Assembly: GCA_028023455.1 (NCBI GenBank)
Contig: JAQFVV010012422.1
Location: 8,776,337 to 8,840,336, forward strand
Source of the DNA: Epiperipatus broadwayi
Taxonomy: Eukaryota > Onychophora > Udeonychophora > Euonychophora > Peripatidae
Direction: 5' to 3'
DNA: 64,000 nucleotides
The position numbers and the translations under genes are program-made. The number at the start of each line of letters is the position of its first letter. The first letter of the stretch is position 1. Shown here piece by piece: positions 37,304 to 48,344 of the stretch. The notes under the pieces are model-generated. The model was not told where the DNA came from. It made no database searches and saw only the letters and a program-made list of their open reading frames with translations.

Positions 37304-38812
37304 ATAACAAAACCCGTATTTACCTCTCACTAGTCATGTATGTACTATCGAATATGTATGAGGCGTATTAATATTTAATTAATTAATTCGACCTAAAAAA
37401 ATATTATTTAAACTTGTGGTTATTCTCGCAACTGTAATATATCCCCAACGCGTATTTATGGTCGTCCCAAGGACACCAAGCGCAAAACTTATACGGATAT
37501 AAGTATTACACGAAGTAGATATATCACTAACAAGAATACTATTTATGGAATGTGAGAGAGGTTCTGACCACCAGCTAGCTCAGTCTCATGGTCGGGTGAC
37601 ATCATAGCCGTGAGTAGCTGTGAATGGGGTAAAAAGTTCACTTTTATTTCTATTTTTAAACCTAAAAATATCTAAACAATCCCAAACCAAATAAAAGGAT
37701 TTTATAAATAATCAAACTGAGTCAGTACTCTACTTTCTTGATATATGTTTATTGAATAAAAAAAAAAAAAAAATAATATTTAGCACTCTGTCATTTTTTT
37801 TAAAATCGCAATCATACGTCATTCTCTCATAGATCTCACAACATATCTTAAGTAGCGAAGATCGATACTACGAAAGTTTGTATCATGTGACTTTTAACCC
37901 TCGTTGCTTTCTTACGTCCGTAATGGAACGACGCTTTAAAGAATTATCATAAAGTTATTTCACAAGTCACCTTCACTGATTATAAAAACACAAAAATTTC
38001 TTTTTATAAAGAAGATTTTTAACAGATTAATAATAGGAGTTTTTTACCTGCTTTCCCGGGAAGTAGCAGGAGTAATTTTTTTTATTTATTTATTTGTTCT
38101 ATAGTTCTGTTCCGCAGGTAATTAGGCCATTCAAGATAGCGATCTTAGATTTTTCTATGTCCGTTGGCTGATGAGGTTTATTTGATTCCATGCTGGAATT
38201 ATGTGTTATTCGAGGTATCCTGGTTTTATGGAGGCAGCTGCAGTAAGGTGGGATCAGGGGCTTGAATCCGATGCGGCTTTTCTTACCCCGACATGTCTGT
38301 TGAAACCGCCATTATATAGTTTTAAATATTCACTCGTTGAGTTGTTTACTATTGTAGCTCTGCCAGAAAAGATCCTATGCATTGTGGGTGGCTCGCTTTT
38401 ATAGCCCCCTCCATTGTTTCTAGAAGCTTCTTTTTCAACTCACTTCCGATCTTCAAGGTGGAATAACCAGATCCGTAGAAGTGTGATAACTCGTGTCGTC
38501 ATTTCTGTTTTAATATAACAGAACAATAAAATCCCGTTCTGCCGAAAAACTCTAGTTTTTCAACATGAAACAAAAAAAAAACCCTCGTTTCTCTCTTTTC
38601 ACTACTCAATTCATTTGTACACGCATTTATCACACACACACATATATATCATTAAAAATGACAGAGTCCCTTTCCCCCTCCATGTTTATGTATTTATAAC
38701 CACCACCACCACGTAATAACCAAATTAAATATTAGATATATCTTTACATATATATATATGACTACCAATTAAATACTTTATTTGTGACTGGGTTCGAACC
38801 CATTCTGTCACA
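37304..38812 (-). repeat. LTR, right (5' LTR of the element)
   Basis: 1509 bp, same termini as the left LTR. It would supply the promoter in element sense. The 16 bp excess over its partner comes from small indels in A-runs, CA runs and a CCCTTTCCCCC-type segment near 38670. Confidence 0.87.
38789..38802. other. 14 bp palindrome near LTR terminus
   Basis: TGGGTTCGAACCCA is a perfect palindrome, flanked by TTGTGAC and GTCACAA that can also pair. The same is present at 35858-35871 in the other LTR. It contains GGTTCGAACCC, which fits a pol III B box or tRNA T-arm. Whether this is functional or chance cannot be told from sequence. Confidence 0.8.
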
Positions 38813-39034
38813 ATATTTAATAAACAAGTATTGTTATGAATAATGAAAAGCTGATATCTGCTTTGTCAGACTGTTGAGGACATGGTCAGTGTCGGCATGC
38901 ATAGCTAGCATATGTCAACATGTTCAAACATTTCAATATGGCACAGCATTTAAAATCGTACAAGGCTTCTTATATTAATTTTTATAAGTTTTCATGGAAC
39001 ACTTATTGACATTCCACAAAACAGTATGGAAAAC

Positions 39035-41970
39035 GCTGGAATTCAGATTTACATCATTTCTAGTTCAGATGAAATCCATTAAAAATTAATGTATCTTTTT
39101 TTAAAATTTTATTAAATCACATAGTATTGTTAATCTGATTTCATCCCTTTATTATATGCGATAATTTTCTAGATCTTTTATAATTTTTTTGATATCCAGT
39201 TTAGAGTATAACTATCCATTTATTATCATAGCTAGGCAGTATGTCCAGTCAAGCTTCATTTCTTTTTCTTAATTCTTTCAAAGATACAATCATAACTGAT
39301 TGTTCTCTCACTCAAGTATTTCACTTTAGTAGATTCCTTTTTATTTTCAGTATATATCTTTCTATATTTCAATGAGTAGTGTGTTTGTTCTTCTATTAAA
39401 TGACCAAGTGACAGATTTATAAGTAAGAAGTGGTAAAATATATCTATTAAAAATCTTTTCAAACACATAGGCATATTCCTTTTTAATATTTAGATATTTC
39501 TACTGAAATTCTATCTCAATTTAATTTTATGTTTAATTTCATCTACATTTATATTAGTAATGCAATCAATGTATTGTAGTTGTTAACTTTTTTAAATTCA
39601 TGATTATCAATCTTTATTTTCCTCTGAGAAAATCAGTTGAACATTTCTTCAATCTTCTTAATGTTTCTACTTTTTTATTTTTGTTTGATAATTCATGCAT
39701 CAGTTCTTTAAGTTCTGGAACAGTATAATCGCATCATCTATAAGGTTTAGATGACTTAGATAATTTATGTATTTTTATTCTCTCAACTTGCCTTTTTAAT
39801 AATAAAAAATTACTATAAAAAGTTTTAAAGATATGGAATCATCATAGATCTTTATTTATGTTATTCTACGTAGTAACACCATATAATCTTCTCACTGCTA
39901 TTGCATTTTATAAATATTCTTTAGAATATAACAATACCCTAGGTTTGTATTTTGATAGTTTAAGACTTTAATTATTGTTATTGCTTATAGAATCAAATGC
40001 CTTTCGTAAGCTACAAATCCAAAGTATAATGATAATCTTTATAACTTCTCTCAATACTTGTATGTGATGCATTGTGCTAATTCCACTTTCAAATCCAGTT
40101 TGTTTAATTGGTTGCTCTGAATCTAAAGTTCACTGAAAACTAGGTGTAATTATTTGGGGAAAAATTATTGTTAAGAAAAGATAGACTGATAATTCTATAA
40201 TTTTTATCTTTCTCATCACTCTTATAAAAATCAATATTATTATTGCATTTTTCTAATTATCTACTATAACTTTTATGAATTGGATATTGGGTATATAGTT
40301 TCATCAGCAATTTTTTTATTTCTTCACCTGCTTTTTCTAAGATATCAATTATAATTCCATCATTTCCTGAAAGTTTTTGTTTTATTTTTCATAGGCTTAA
40401 TTATATGTCTCACTTTTTCATTTAAAATGCTTGACAGTTCAGAAGCTGTTGTAATTGTGGTGATTACTATTTCTTATTCTTTATTACTATATAACTATTT
40501 GTAAAACTCTTCCACATGTTTCATAATGCCATCTCTTTTTTTTTTTAGTAACAATTCCATTTTTTCTTATTATTATTGGTAGAACTTTTCTTCCAATACT
40601 AAGATGTTTTATATCTTTGAAGTTTTTTTCTTTTATAATTTATTTTGCCAATTTGTAGTTATATTTTTGTATCATATTATTATTAATTTTTTTTTCATAC
40701 CATTTTAAGAGGATTCCAGATAGTCAATTATGAATTATTTTTAAATATTTTCATATATTATTCTCTTATCTCAATTGAAAATTTATTAATTTTTTTTTGT
40801 ATCAACTATCTTTGTCATAATTCTTAATAAAGTATCAGTTATTTTCTTATTGATCTGTTAAGTTTGAATCATTTTCAAAATCTGTCAATATTTTAAAATG
40901 GTGAACAAATTCTGATTTAAATCCATCATAGTATTTTTGAAGATTAGGAATATAAATTTTTAATAATGTCTTTTTAATTGGCTGTCATGATTGGTTTCGT
41001 ATTAATCTTACATCTTATTAATCTATGATCACTTCCTATATTGAATCTATCTTTCAATGCCTACTTCTGTTTTAGCATTTTTATCATAGAAAGAGTTCAT
41101 AATGCTTCCCTTTTTTTTTCTGCCAATCCCACAAGTCTATGTCTTCTCATTTCTGTTTTCCTAGCCAAATTTTTCCACGGCACTTTCATTTTTCAATTGT
41201 TTTCCAATTCTAGCATTAAAGTCACTTATAATAATTTAAAAATTTTATTTGGTGTAATCAAAAGCATTTTGTACATCTATATAAAAGTTCTTTCTTATTT
41301 CATCACAATGAGAACTTTTGAGGTGTAAACCTGATCTGCATTTGGTATCCTTCAATTAATTTGAATAAATAAATTTGCCACTCTGATATAATATAAATTA
41401 ACCCCATTTTTATTTTTAATGAATTTCACTTCATTTATTTGCACCTTTATAGTAAAGTACATGTCCAACTTTTCAAATTGTTTTTTCAGTTTTTTTTTGT
41501 AAATTTACAAATTCCAACCAAGTCCTATTCATTATTAGAAATGTTTTTATCCAGTTCTGTAATGTTTCTTTATTTGAAAATGATATGCAATTAATGATGG
41601 CTAAATAAAATCATCATCAAATAATAACCTGCATCCCCAATTAGGGGATTCTTATTCTCAGCTTTCAGCTGCCAACTACTGTCTTAGCCGATGACTTTAC
41701 CAATTCATGAAATAAGGATTGTAATTTAGTTATTTTTTTTGTTTTGTTATAAGTATAAATGTCTTAAAAAAATTAAAATATTTACGTACATGTTTATTTT
41801 GCCTTCAAGAAAATTCAACTGATGTCTCTTATGAATTACCAGATGACTAAGAAAAAAGACCATGGTATTTCTTAGTTTTAAACTTAGAATTACAAAGCCA
41901 ATAAATTCTCTATCCTGGCTGATGCATATTCTGTTCAACTTATCCTTGTTTATGTATTATATAAAAATAC
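39035..41970 (-). mobile_element. RTE-clade LINE copy C, near full length, decayed
   Basis: On the minus strand this copy runs from a 5' non-coding part (about 41970-41740, shared with copies A and B), through an endonuclease region (about 41410-41050), the reverse transcriptase start (GNDGIIIDI equivalent at about 40360-40330) and the C-terminal block (MCLKR...FNIFYHFLL-like frame 39474-39256), to a 3' end near 39035. At about 2.9 kb it covers almost the whole element (RTE LINEs are usually near 3.2 kb). Many stops and frameshifts make it inactive. Plus-strand ORFs here, such as 41041-41328, are antisense. Confidence 0.75.
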
Positions 41971-41974
41971 TTAT

Positions 41975-42414
41975 GCTTTAGACCTGACATGAACTATCAC
42001 ATATATATTAGTCCGGTGATAACTTTCCAATCTTGCGGCCTGCACCGAATCTTCGGACAGTTTCATCATTCAATTTCTTTAGCACAAAACGATGAACTAT
42101 AACTTTATTTAGTAAAAAAAAAAACCCAGCAACTAAACTTCTAGTAACATAAATTTATTCCAATAAAAAACAATGATTGTAACAGGTACAAACTGAAGTT
42201 TTTTATATCATGCAAACGAAAGTGTCCCCTTCTTTAAAACAAGCAGCGAAACTAACATTTTGGTTAATAACTTTCTCCGATCGGAACATTATCAAATATT
42301 CACATAGAAAAAATAATTATTTTCCTTTTTACAACACTGTAAATGTGTTTAACTCTGTCTTTATTTAGACATTTGTTTTTGCCATTGACTTTCATCACAG
42401 CAGGTCTAATGCCT
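41975..42414. mobile_element. 440 bp small DNA element with direct repeats
   Basis: Flanked by the 10 bp direct repeat AAATACTTAT (41965-41974 and 42415-42424). Its ends are imperfect inverted repeats, GCTTTAGACCTG on the left and CAGGTCTAATGCCT on the right. The flanking RTE 5' segment is continuous across the site when compared with 13150-13250, so this is an insertion. No ORF. Target duplications of this length would suit a hAT-type or Merlin-type non-autonomous element; exact TSD length is uncertain. Confidence 0.6.
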
Positions 42415-42424
42415 AAATACTTAT

Positions 42425-44130
42425 ATAAATAATCATTTAATAATAAACAGCAGCAATGCTAAGAATTTATGAAATGGACATTAGGAAACAACATTTTGGT
42501 ATTGGTAGGAAATTTATATCTGCAGTAAGAAAAAAAGATGGAATTATTACTAAAAAGAGAGATGGCATCATGAAATGGGTAGAAGACTTTTATCAAGAAT
42601 TATATAGTAATAAAGAACAAATATCTCCTATATCTATTACATCTTCCGAATTGCCCAGAATTTTAAATGAAGAAGTGAGGCATGCAATTAAATGTATGAA
42701 GAAAGGAAAGGCTCCAGGTAATGATGGAATTATAATTGATATATTAAAAGAAACAGATGAAGAAATAGAAAAAATTTTAACAGTTATATATCAAATATCT
42801 AAATGATAAAGATGTACCAGATGATTGAAATAATGCAGTATTAATATTAATGTTTAAAAAAGGTGATAAAGAAGATATTAGAAATTACAGACCTATCAGC
42901 CTTTTATCAGTTTTATACAAAATTTTTACCAAGATAATTACAACTCGTCTACAGAGAACATTGGATTTCCACCAACCAAGAGAACAAGTTGGATTTAAAA
43001 GTGGGTTTAGTACAATAGATCATATCCAGGTATTGAGAGAAGTTATAGAAAGGACAAATATGAGTTGCCATTATGTTTTGGATTTGTAGATTATGAAAAG
43101 GCATTTGATTCTATAAACATTTTTCAGTAATTAAAGCATTGGATCATCAAAGTATAGATCCAGGATATTGTCGTATTTTAATGAGTATTTATAAAAATGC
43201 AACAGCAACAATTAAATTACATAAGGATACTGGGAAAGTCAACATTGAGACAGGGTGACTTTATATCTCCAAAACTTTTGACAGCAGTACTACAAAAAGT
43301 ATTTTGTGGATTAAAATGGGAAACTAAAGAAGTGAAAGTATATGGAGATTATTTAAGTCATAGATTTTGCAGATGCTGTAATTGTTTTTGCAAATAATGC
43401 TTTAGAGCTGCAGGAAATGTTGCAGGAGTTATCAGATGAAAGTAGGACTAAAGATAAATGTTAAACAGACCAAAGTAATGTTTAATGAATTTTCTCAAAA
43501 TATGAAAATAAAGATTGATTATGATGAAATAGAAGAAGTTAACAGTTACAAATACCTTGGTCAGATTATTAATACAGATGGAAACATAATGGATGAAATT
43601 AATCATAGAATTTTTGGTTGGAGTGCTTTTGGTAGAAATAACTTGATACTAAAAGAAAATATGTCTATGTGTTTGAAAAGGAAGGTTTTTAATAAATTGT
43701 TTTACCAGTTCTTACTTATGGATCTGAGACTTGAACACTTAATAGAAGAGCAATACAGAGACTTCAGATCACTCAAAGAAATATGGAGAGATGCATGTTG
43801 GGAGTAACAAGAATAAATTGAAAATGCAATATATTAGTAAGAGAACAAACATATGTTACTGACTTCATTGAAAAAATTAAGACAGAAGTGGAGTTGGTCT
43901 GGACATATTGGTAGAGGAGATGATAGTAGATGGACAATTAAAAACTTAAACTGGATTTCAAGAGATTGTAAGAGACCCAGAAAAAGACTACATGTGAGAT
44001 GGATGGATGAAATAAGAAAGGGTGCAGGAGTGATATGGAGAAGAGAAGCTAAAGATTGGAGAAGATGGATTGAACTTGGAGAGACCTTCATCCTGCAGTG
44101 GATTGATAATGCTTGATGATGATGACAATG
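42425..44130 (+). mobile_element. RTE-clade LINE copy D, 5' truncated
   Basis: Plus-strand copy beginning with the last part of the RTE 5' segment (CAGCAGCAATG...ATGGACATTAGG, the orientation seen at 13221-13265) joined to coding DNA before the reverse transcriptase. It ends at TGATGATGATGA (44114-44127), the same kind of 3' tail as copy A. No endonuclease domain is present. Together with copy C it makes a head-to-head pair around the inserted 440 bp element. Confidence 0.8.
42456..44116 (+). pseudogene. RTE reverse transcriptase, broken (copy D)
   Basis: Pieces of reverse transcriptase in several frames: 42456-42806 (MKWVEDFYQELYSNKEQ, KGKAPGNDGIIIDI), 42850-43089 (KKGDKEDIRNYRPISLLS, FHQPREQVGFKSGFST), 43197-43397, 43436-43807 (GLKINVKQTKVMF, YKYLGQIINTDGN) and 43853-44116 (W.GHIGRGDDSRW, WMDEIRKGAGVIWRREA). 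The catalytic FADD is changed to FADA (GCT at 43375-43377), which alone would abolish polymerisation, and there are frameshifts at about 43080, 43255, 43360 and 43440. The break near 43434-43452 is the same as in copy A. Otherwise the sequence is close to copy A, so both come from the same source family. Confidence 0.85.
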
Positions 44131-44887
44131 AGTAACATGCTGATATTTAATCTACTTCAAATATTTGAGATCTCTCAGGGATAAACATTTCTTTGTAAGC
44201 GTTGGATAATTAATAACAATTAGGTTGCATCAGAAACATTTCCTGGATTAGTTTCTGCCTAATTGGTCTTATAGTAGAAAGTAATGTTTTTCATTAAGCA
44301 TGTATAGGAGTCGCCTTTTATTGCTCTTTAGGTATTCAAATTTTATGTAAATCATGTAATCCTTTGTTTTTATATAAAGAGTACACATTTTTCTTCAAAG
44401 GTGAAAAGTACCTGGGTAATATATAACTTGATATCAGTAAAGTGGTTATTGAAAGAATATGAAACCTATATAGTTAGCCCTAATGCAAAAATATTGTTTT
44501 TTATTTAAGATGTAAGAAATAGGGAGAGGATTTACTTGACCCTAACATCTGACCTCCATTTTTTTAAAATGTATTTACAGAAATGGTTCTGAAGTGAAAA
44601 AAAAAGATTATTATGATAAATAAAATGATGGCTATATTTTAATTATTGTTTTGCATAATTATTTCTGTATAAGTCTATGTTTTTACATCTTAAATGGAAT
44701 GTCAGAAAATATTTATAAACTAATGATTTTGCAGAGGACTATCATATAAAATGAAATGGTAATAAGAGTTGAAAAGTAATTGAAAAAGCTTATACTGTTT
44801 TTTAAATATGGCAAAAGCAGCAGTTCAAATTATCAAAATAGGAATGTCATCAGCATGGACCAAATAGAAGACAATGTTGGGAGTTAT

Positions 44888-45100
44888 GTGTGATAAGAAA
44901 TTGTTTGATGCATTTAAAGCAAGGGTTTATAAAACCGTTACTCAACATACTTCGATGTATGCAAGAAAAAGCTTGCCTATTTCCAAAACATAAGCAGTAG
45001 TAATAGATTATTGAAATGTGAATGTTTAGAAAGAATATTAAAATTAGACTTAAGTTCAATGCTAAAGGATTAAGCATAGACTTTATCGATAAAACATGAT
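44888..45100 (+). pseudogene. Second LINE reverse transcriptase relic
   Basis: A short open frame from 44888 to 44994 translates to KKLFDAFKARVYKTV followed by MYARKSLPISKT and a stop. This resembles the segment just after the active site of LINE reverse transcriptases (K.KVYKTVIRP.LLYGSE.WP). Its wording differs from the RTE copies nearby (CLKRKVFNKCVLPVLTYGSETW), so it probably comes from another LINE family. Downstream frames to about 45100 are stop-rich. This rests on a short match and is tentative. Confidence 0.4.
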
Positions 45101-45724
45101 AATATTAAGAAATTTCCAACTGAATTTCTGGGTAAGAAAATTTTAAACTATAAAACCGAAAAATTAAGATGAGGTCTTGACCAAAAATGTTCATAAATAA
45201 TAACAGAGGGTATTAAAAGGTAAAAGCTTAACATATTTGAAGGATAAAATTATTGCAATGAAAATGAGAGAAAACCAACATCAAATTGCTAAGATAAGGA
45301 TAAGAAAGCTAAAAAAGATTTTAAATGTTTTAGTTTATGTTTTCAAATGTAAATTGTCACAGTTGGTTTCAACTTGTTCAGGACATTCTATTATTGCTTA
45401 AGAGATTACTACAAAATGATGGCATCATAACTTAAACTGTCAAGAAGTCTGTGAGCTTCATGAATATTGCAGAATTATTTTTGTTACCATGTGACTGCAT
45501 TTACAATTTCAAACTGATGGTTGACAACACGATTGGTTCTTATATATTAAAACTGAATATGTGAATCCAATTTAAATTTAAATAAATTTAAATTTATCAA
45601 TGTCTTAATAGTCTATATTCTATAATTATGCAGAAAATTGTTTGGATTCAAATATAAATTTTTTGGGTTGATGTCAACGAGTTGCTGCATGTTGAGTGTT
45701 TATAATTTCAAGAATAATATCTCT

Positions 45725-45830
45725 GCATGGCTTAATGGATTGGTAGAGGGTCAGATTCTGGAGCATAAAGTCCTCGAATCAAATCTAGCATTTTGGCACT
45801 CAAACTTCTTACCAACTCCCGATCCATAAA
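45725..45830 (+). repeat. Possible tRNA-derived SINE head
   Basis: TGGCTTAATGG at 45728-45738 fits an A box, and CTCGAATCAAATC at 45773-45785 fits a decayed B box, 45 bases apart as in tRNA genes. TCAGATTCTGGAGCATAA between them resembles an anticodon arm. It cannot be a functional tRNA because the arms do not pair cleanly. A SINE head is the simplest reading; no target duplication was located. Confidence 0.4.
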
Positions 45831-46018
45831 GCCATTGATTATTTATTTATTTACAAGTAGTTATAGTAATAGCACCTTGTAATTAGTCTTTTTTTTTAAT
45901 AAGCAGATAAAAATATTATTGAATTATTCTGATTCCTTATTTACATTTTATACATGTATATATACATATGCGGTTTAGAAACAAAGAAATATAAAAAAAA
46001 ATGTTTTTTTTTGAATAG

Positions 46019-46150
46019 TGACAGGACAAGTTTTGCGTTGTGATGTTATACTTGATGTCATTAATAGTATTGAAATTGTAACCACTTCCAGGGAACTTTT
46101 TCTTGATGATGCACCTGAAGCATTTGAAGTTATAGCCAAAAATGATCAAG
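46019..46150 (+). CDS. NUP210: Nuclear pore gp210, coding exon 3
   Basis: 132 bp exon, phase 1 in and 1 out. With the last base of exon 2 it encodes VTGQVLRCDVILDVI, NSIEIVTTSRELFLDDAP and EAFEVIAKNDQ. This matches vertebrate gp210 (TTGQVLRCDAIVDLI, IQIVSTTRELYLEDSP, ELKIQALDSEG) very closely and is the strongest single piece of evidence for the gene. The acceptor is TTTGAATAG; an in-frame TAG sits in the acceptor itself, so the exon cannot extend upstream. The donor is CAAG|GTAAAA. It forms part of the first lumenal Ig-like domain. Confidence 0.94.
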
Positions 46151-48344
46151 GTAAAATTATTTTATGTATGCATACATTCACTCTTACAAATTTAATCATT
46201 CAGTTACACATTTATCAATATTGAATCAGGATATAAAAACCCAATAATATTATATGTGAATATACATTAAGAATGTACAAGTTTCATAGAGTTTTAAAAA
46301 TATAAATTATTTTGACTAACATTTATTTAGATTTAAAAATTTCATAGAATCAGGTTTATAAAATGTAGATTTTCAACTGAGTTAGGGAAATAGTGTCACA
46401 TAAATTCTTTCTAAATTTAGATTTGTGGAAATGAGTTTTATCCTTTTAATAATAGCTATTAAAATTTATTTTTGCAGTACTTTGATTTGAGGATGAATGT
46501 TATTCTTGAGCATTGGATTATCTGGAGCCTTTTGTTGTATTTACATCTTTTAAAGTAGTTGCAAAAAAAGTTTAATCTGATAATTACAAGATTATCCATT
46601 GCAGAACTTCAGAAAATAAAACTCCCATCATTTTTATTCCTTGAAATAAATGCTAATATATTTTTCATTTGTCACATTTACATTAAATACCCAGAGTTTT
46701 TTTTAATTTCATAAAAAAAAAAAATAACAAAAATTAAAACTTCAAATTATTTAACATGTTTACAAGTTTTTTACATTTATATTTAAAAAAAAAAAAAGAA
46801 AAGTTTTTCAAAGTCATTTTTGAATAATTTTTAATAATTACTAGGGTTACTAATTGGTTATTTTCTAATTGTATGTTAGATTTTTTATTTTAAAAAAAAA
46901 AATTTCCTAATAAAATTAATAAAAAAAAAAGTATAATTTGATAAAATTAATGCTTATAATGTGAATATATATATATTAATTATTGTTGCTATAACTATAA
47001 AATAATGCATATTACTCATATATGTGAAGAATTTGTATTGGTATATATATATACTTATACACATATATATTGTAATGAGATGATAATCATCCTCATTATC
47101 ATTGGGAATGTATTGTATGTAATTTATAATTATAAAGGGCTTTAGAATTGAGATTGAAATCACAAGCCATATGAATAGATTAGCATCATTTTCCTGATTA
47201 ATTTCATTATAATTTTAATGTATTATATTGCTATCTTAATTATGTACAAAGTACAGGCAAAATCAAAGGGCTTAAAAGGTTTATGCTTTTACTTAAAATT
47301 TATTGTAAATTATACCAGTTTAATTTAATTCTAGATATCTCATGAATGAGAAACTAAATACTGGTGAAATGTATTATTTCTAAATTATGCCACTTTGAAT
47401 TTGTTATATGTTGGTTTGAGCTAATTCAAACAAATGTGTTTGTAACTCTCTTTGTACAATAGATTTAAATAAAATCTTTAATTATAAAAATAGATTGTAG
47501 TTATAATATTATTATTTTGGTTTGTAAAATGATAATGAATTGTATAATATTCTGGAGAGCGCATTGTTTTAATTTGTATTGCCCAGATATAGAATGCAGA
47601 AAAAAAAAGATTGGTTGCAGGAATTTAAACGGAAAAAAGAATAATTTTTAATATCGGATTACGTAATTAATATCAACATGTTAAAAATTAAATCTATTTG
47701 GTTATCATCTTTACCTTCTGACATGGAGTAAAATTTATACGGTGATTGTCTAAACACTCATCTCATTGCATCTTCGGAATAAAAAAAATGTAATGAACTA
47801 TTTGTACTAATGTTAACTACATTCTACTTATTATTCAATTCTATGCCAAGAATGGCTGAGAAGTTAATATTTCTTATTATTGTTTGGAATTACAAAGTAG
47901 TATGCATATAAGATGTTTCTGCTACTGATACAAGAAATATATGTCATACATTTTTTTTTTTTCTAAAGTTATAACATTACATGTATTTCAGGGAACACTA
48001 TTTTTATAAACGTAGTATAATTCTTACTTTTGCTGCTATTCAATCATTGATTCTTATTCTACTGCCAATCTATAGCAATTTTAACTGCAGTTTTTGGAAT
48101 TTATTAAAATATCGATTTGGAGAATATTTTTATGATGGATGTATTTAAAACTTTCTTAGTAAAATTGCTACACATATATAATCAACAAAAGAAAACCATT
48201 GCATAGCTAAAGAAAATATGATAGTGTTAAACAAAACTCAAAATCAAAGACCTTATTGGGTTGTATACACTCACGGAAACTTATGTTGTTACCACAAAAT
48301 CTGCGGTGTTTAAATAAGTTAAATGCAGATGTATTTAAAATATA

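Larger units (their letters stand above)
34389..38812 (-). mobile_element. Gag-only LTR retrotransposon with intact LTR structure
   Basis: Two direct LTRs of about 1.5 kb flank a 1422 bp internal region with a gag-like coding region on the minus strand. Target duplication ATATT is present on both sides (34384-34388 and 38813-38817). Read on the minus strand, the 5' LTR is the right-hand one; next to it stands a primer-binding-site-like TGGCGTCCCAAC (37301-37290), and before the 3' LTR a purine tract GGAGGAGGGGG (35895-35885). The internal part has no room for protease, reverse transcriptase or integrase. The element would be non-autonomous, relying on enzymes from a relative. Confidence 0.88.
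26436..46018 (+). other. NUP210: NUP210 intron 2 (19.6 kb)
   Basis: Begins GTAATG and ends TTTGAATAG. From 26436 to 31170 it is A+T-rich with poly-T runs, and I see no gene there; short tandem duplications occur (listed). The rest contains an unassigned GC-richer block, an LTR element, two RTE copies, a small DNA element, a LINE relic and a possible SINE. Confidence 0.85.

Noticed and set aside
38201-38404. 67-codon ORF in the right LTR
   Set aside because: The same stretch in the left LTR is no better conserved as protein than as DNA; it lies inside a repeat and matches nothing.
41041-41328. 95-codon plus-strand ORF
   Set aside because: Antisense to the decayed endonuclease of RTE copy C.
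45725-45786. Functional tRNA gene
   Set aside because: A- and B-box-like segments are present but acceptor and T arms do not pair; a SINE head is more likely.
46954-47163. 69-codon minus-strand ORF rich in I and Y
   Set aside because: Composition is that of translated A+T-rich DNA with TATA runs; no motif.
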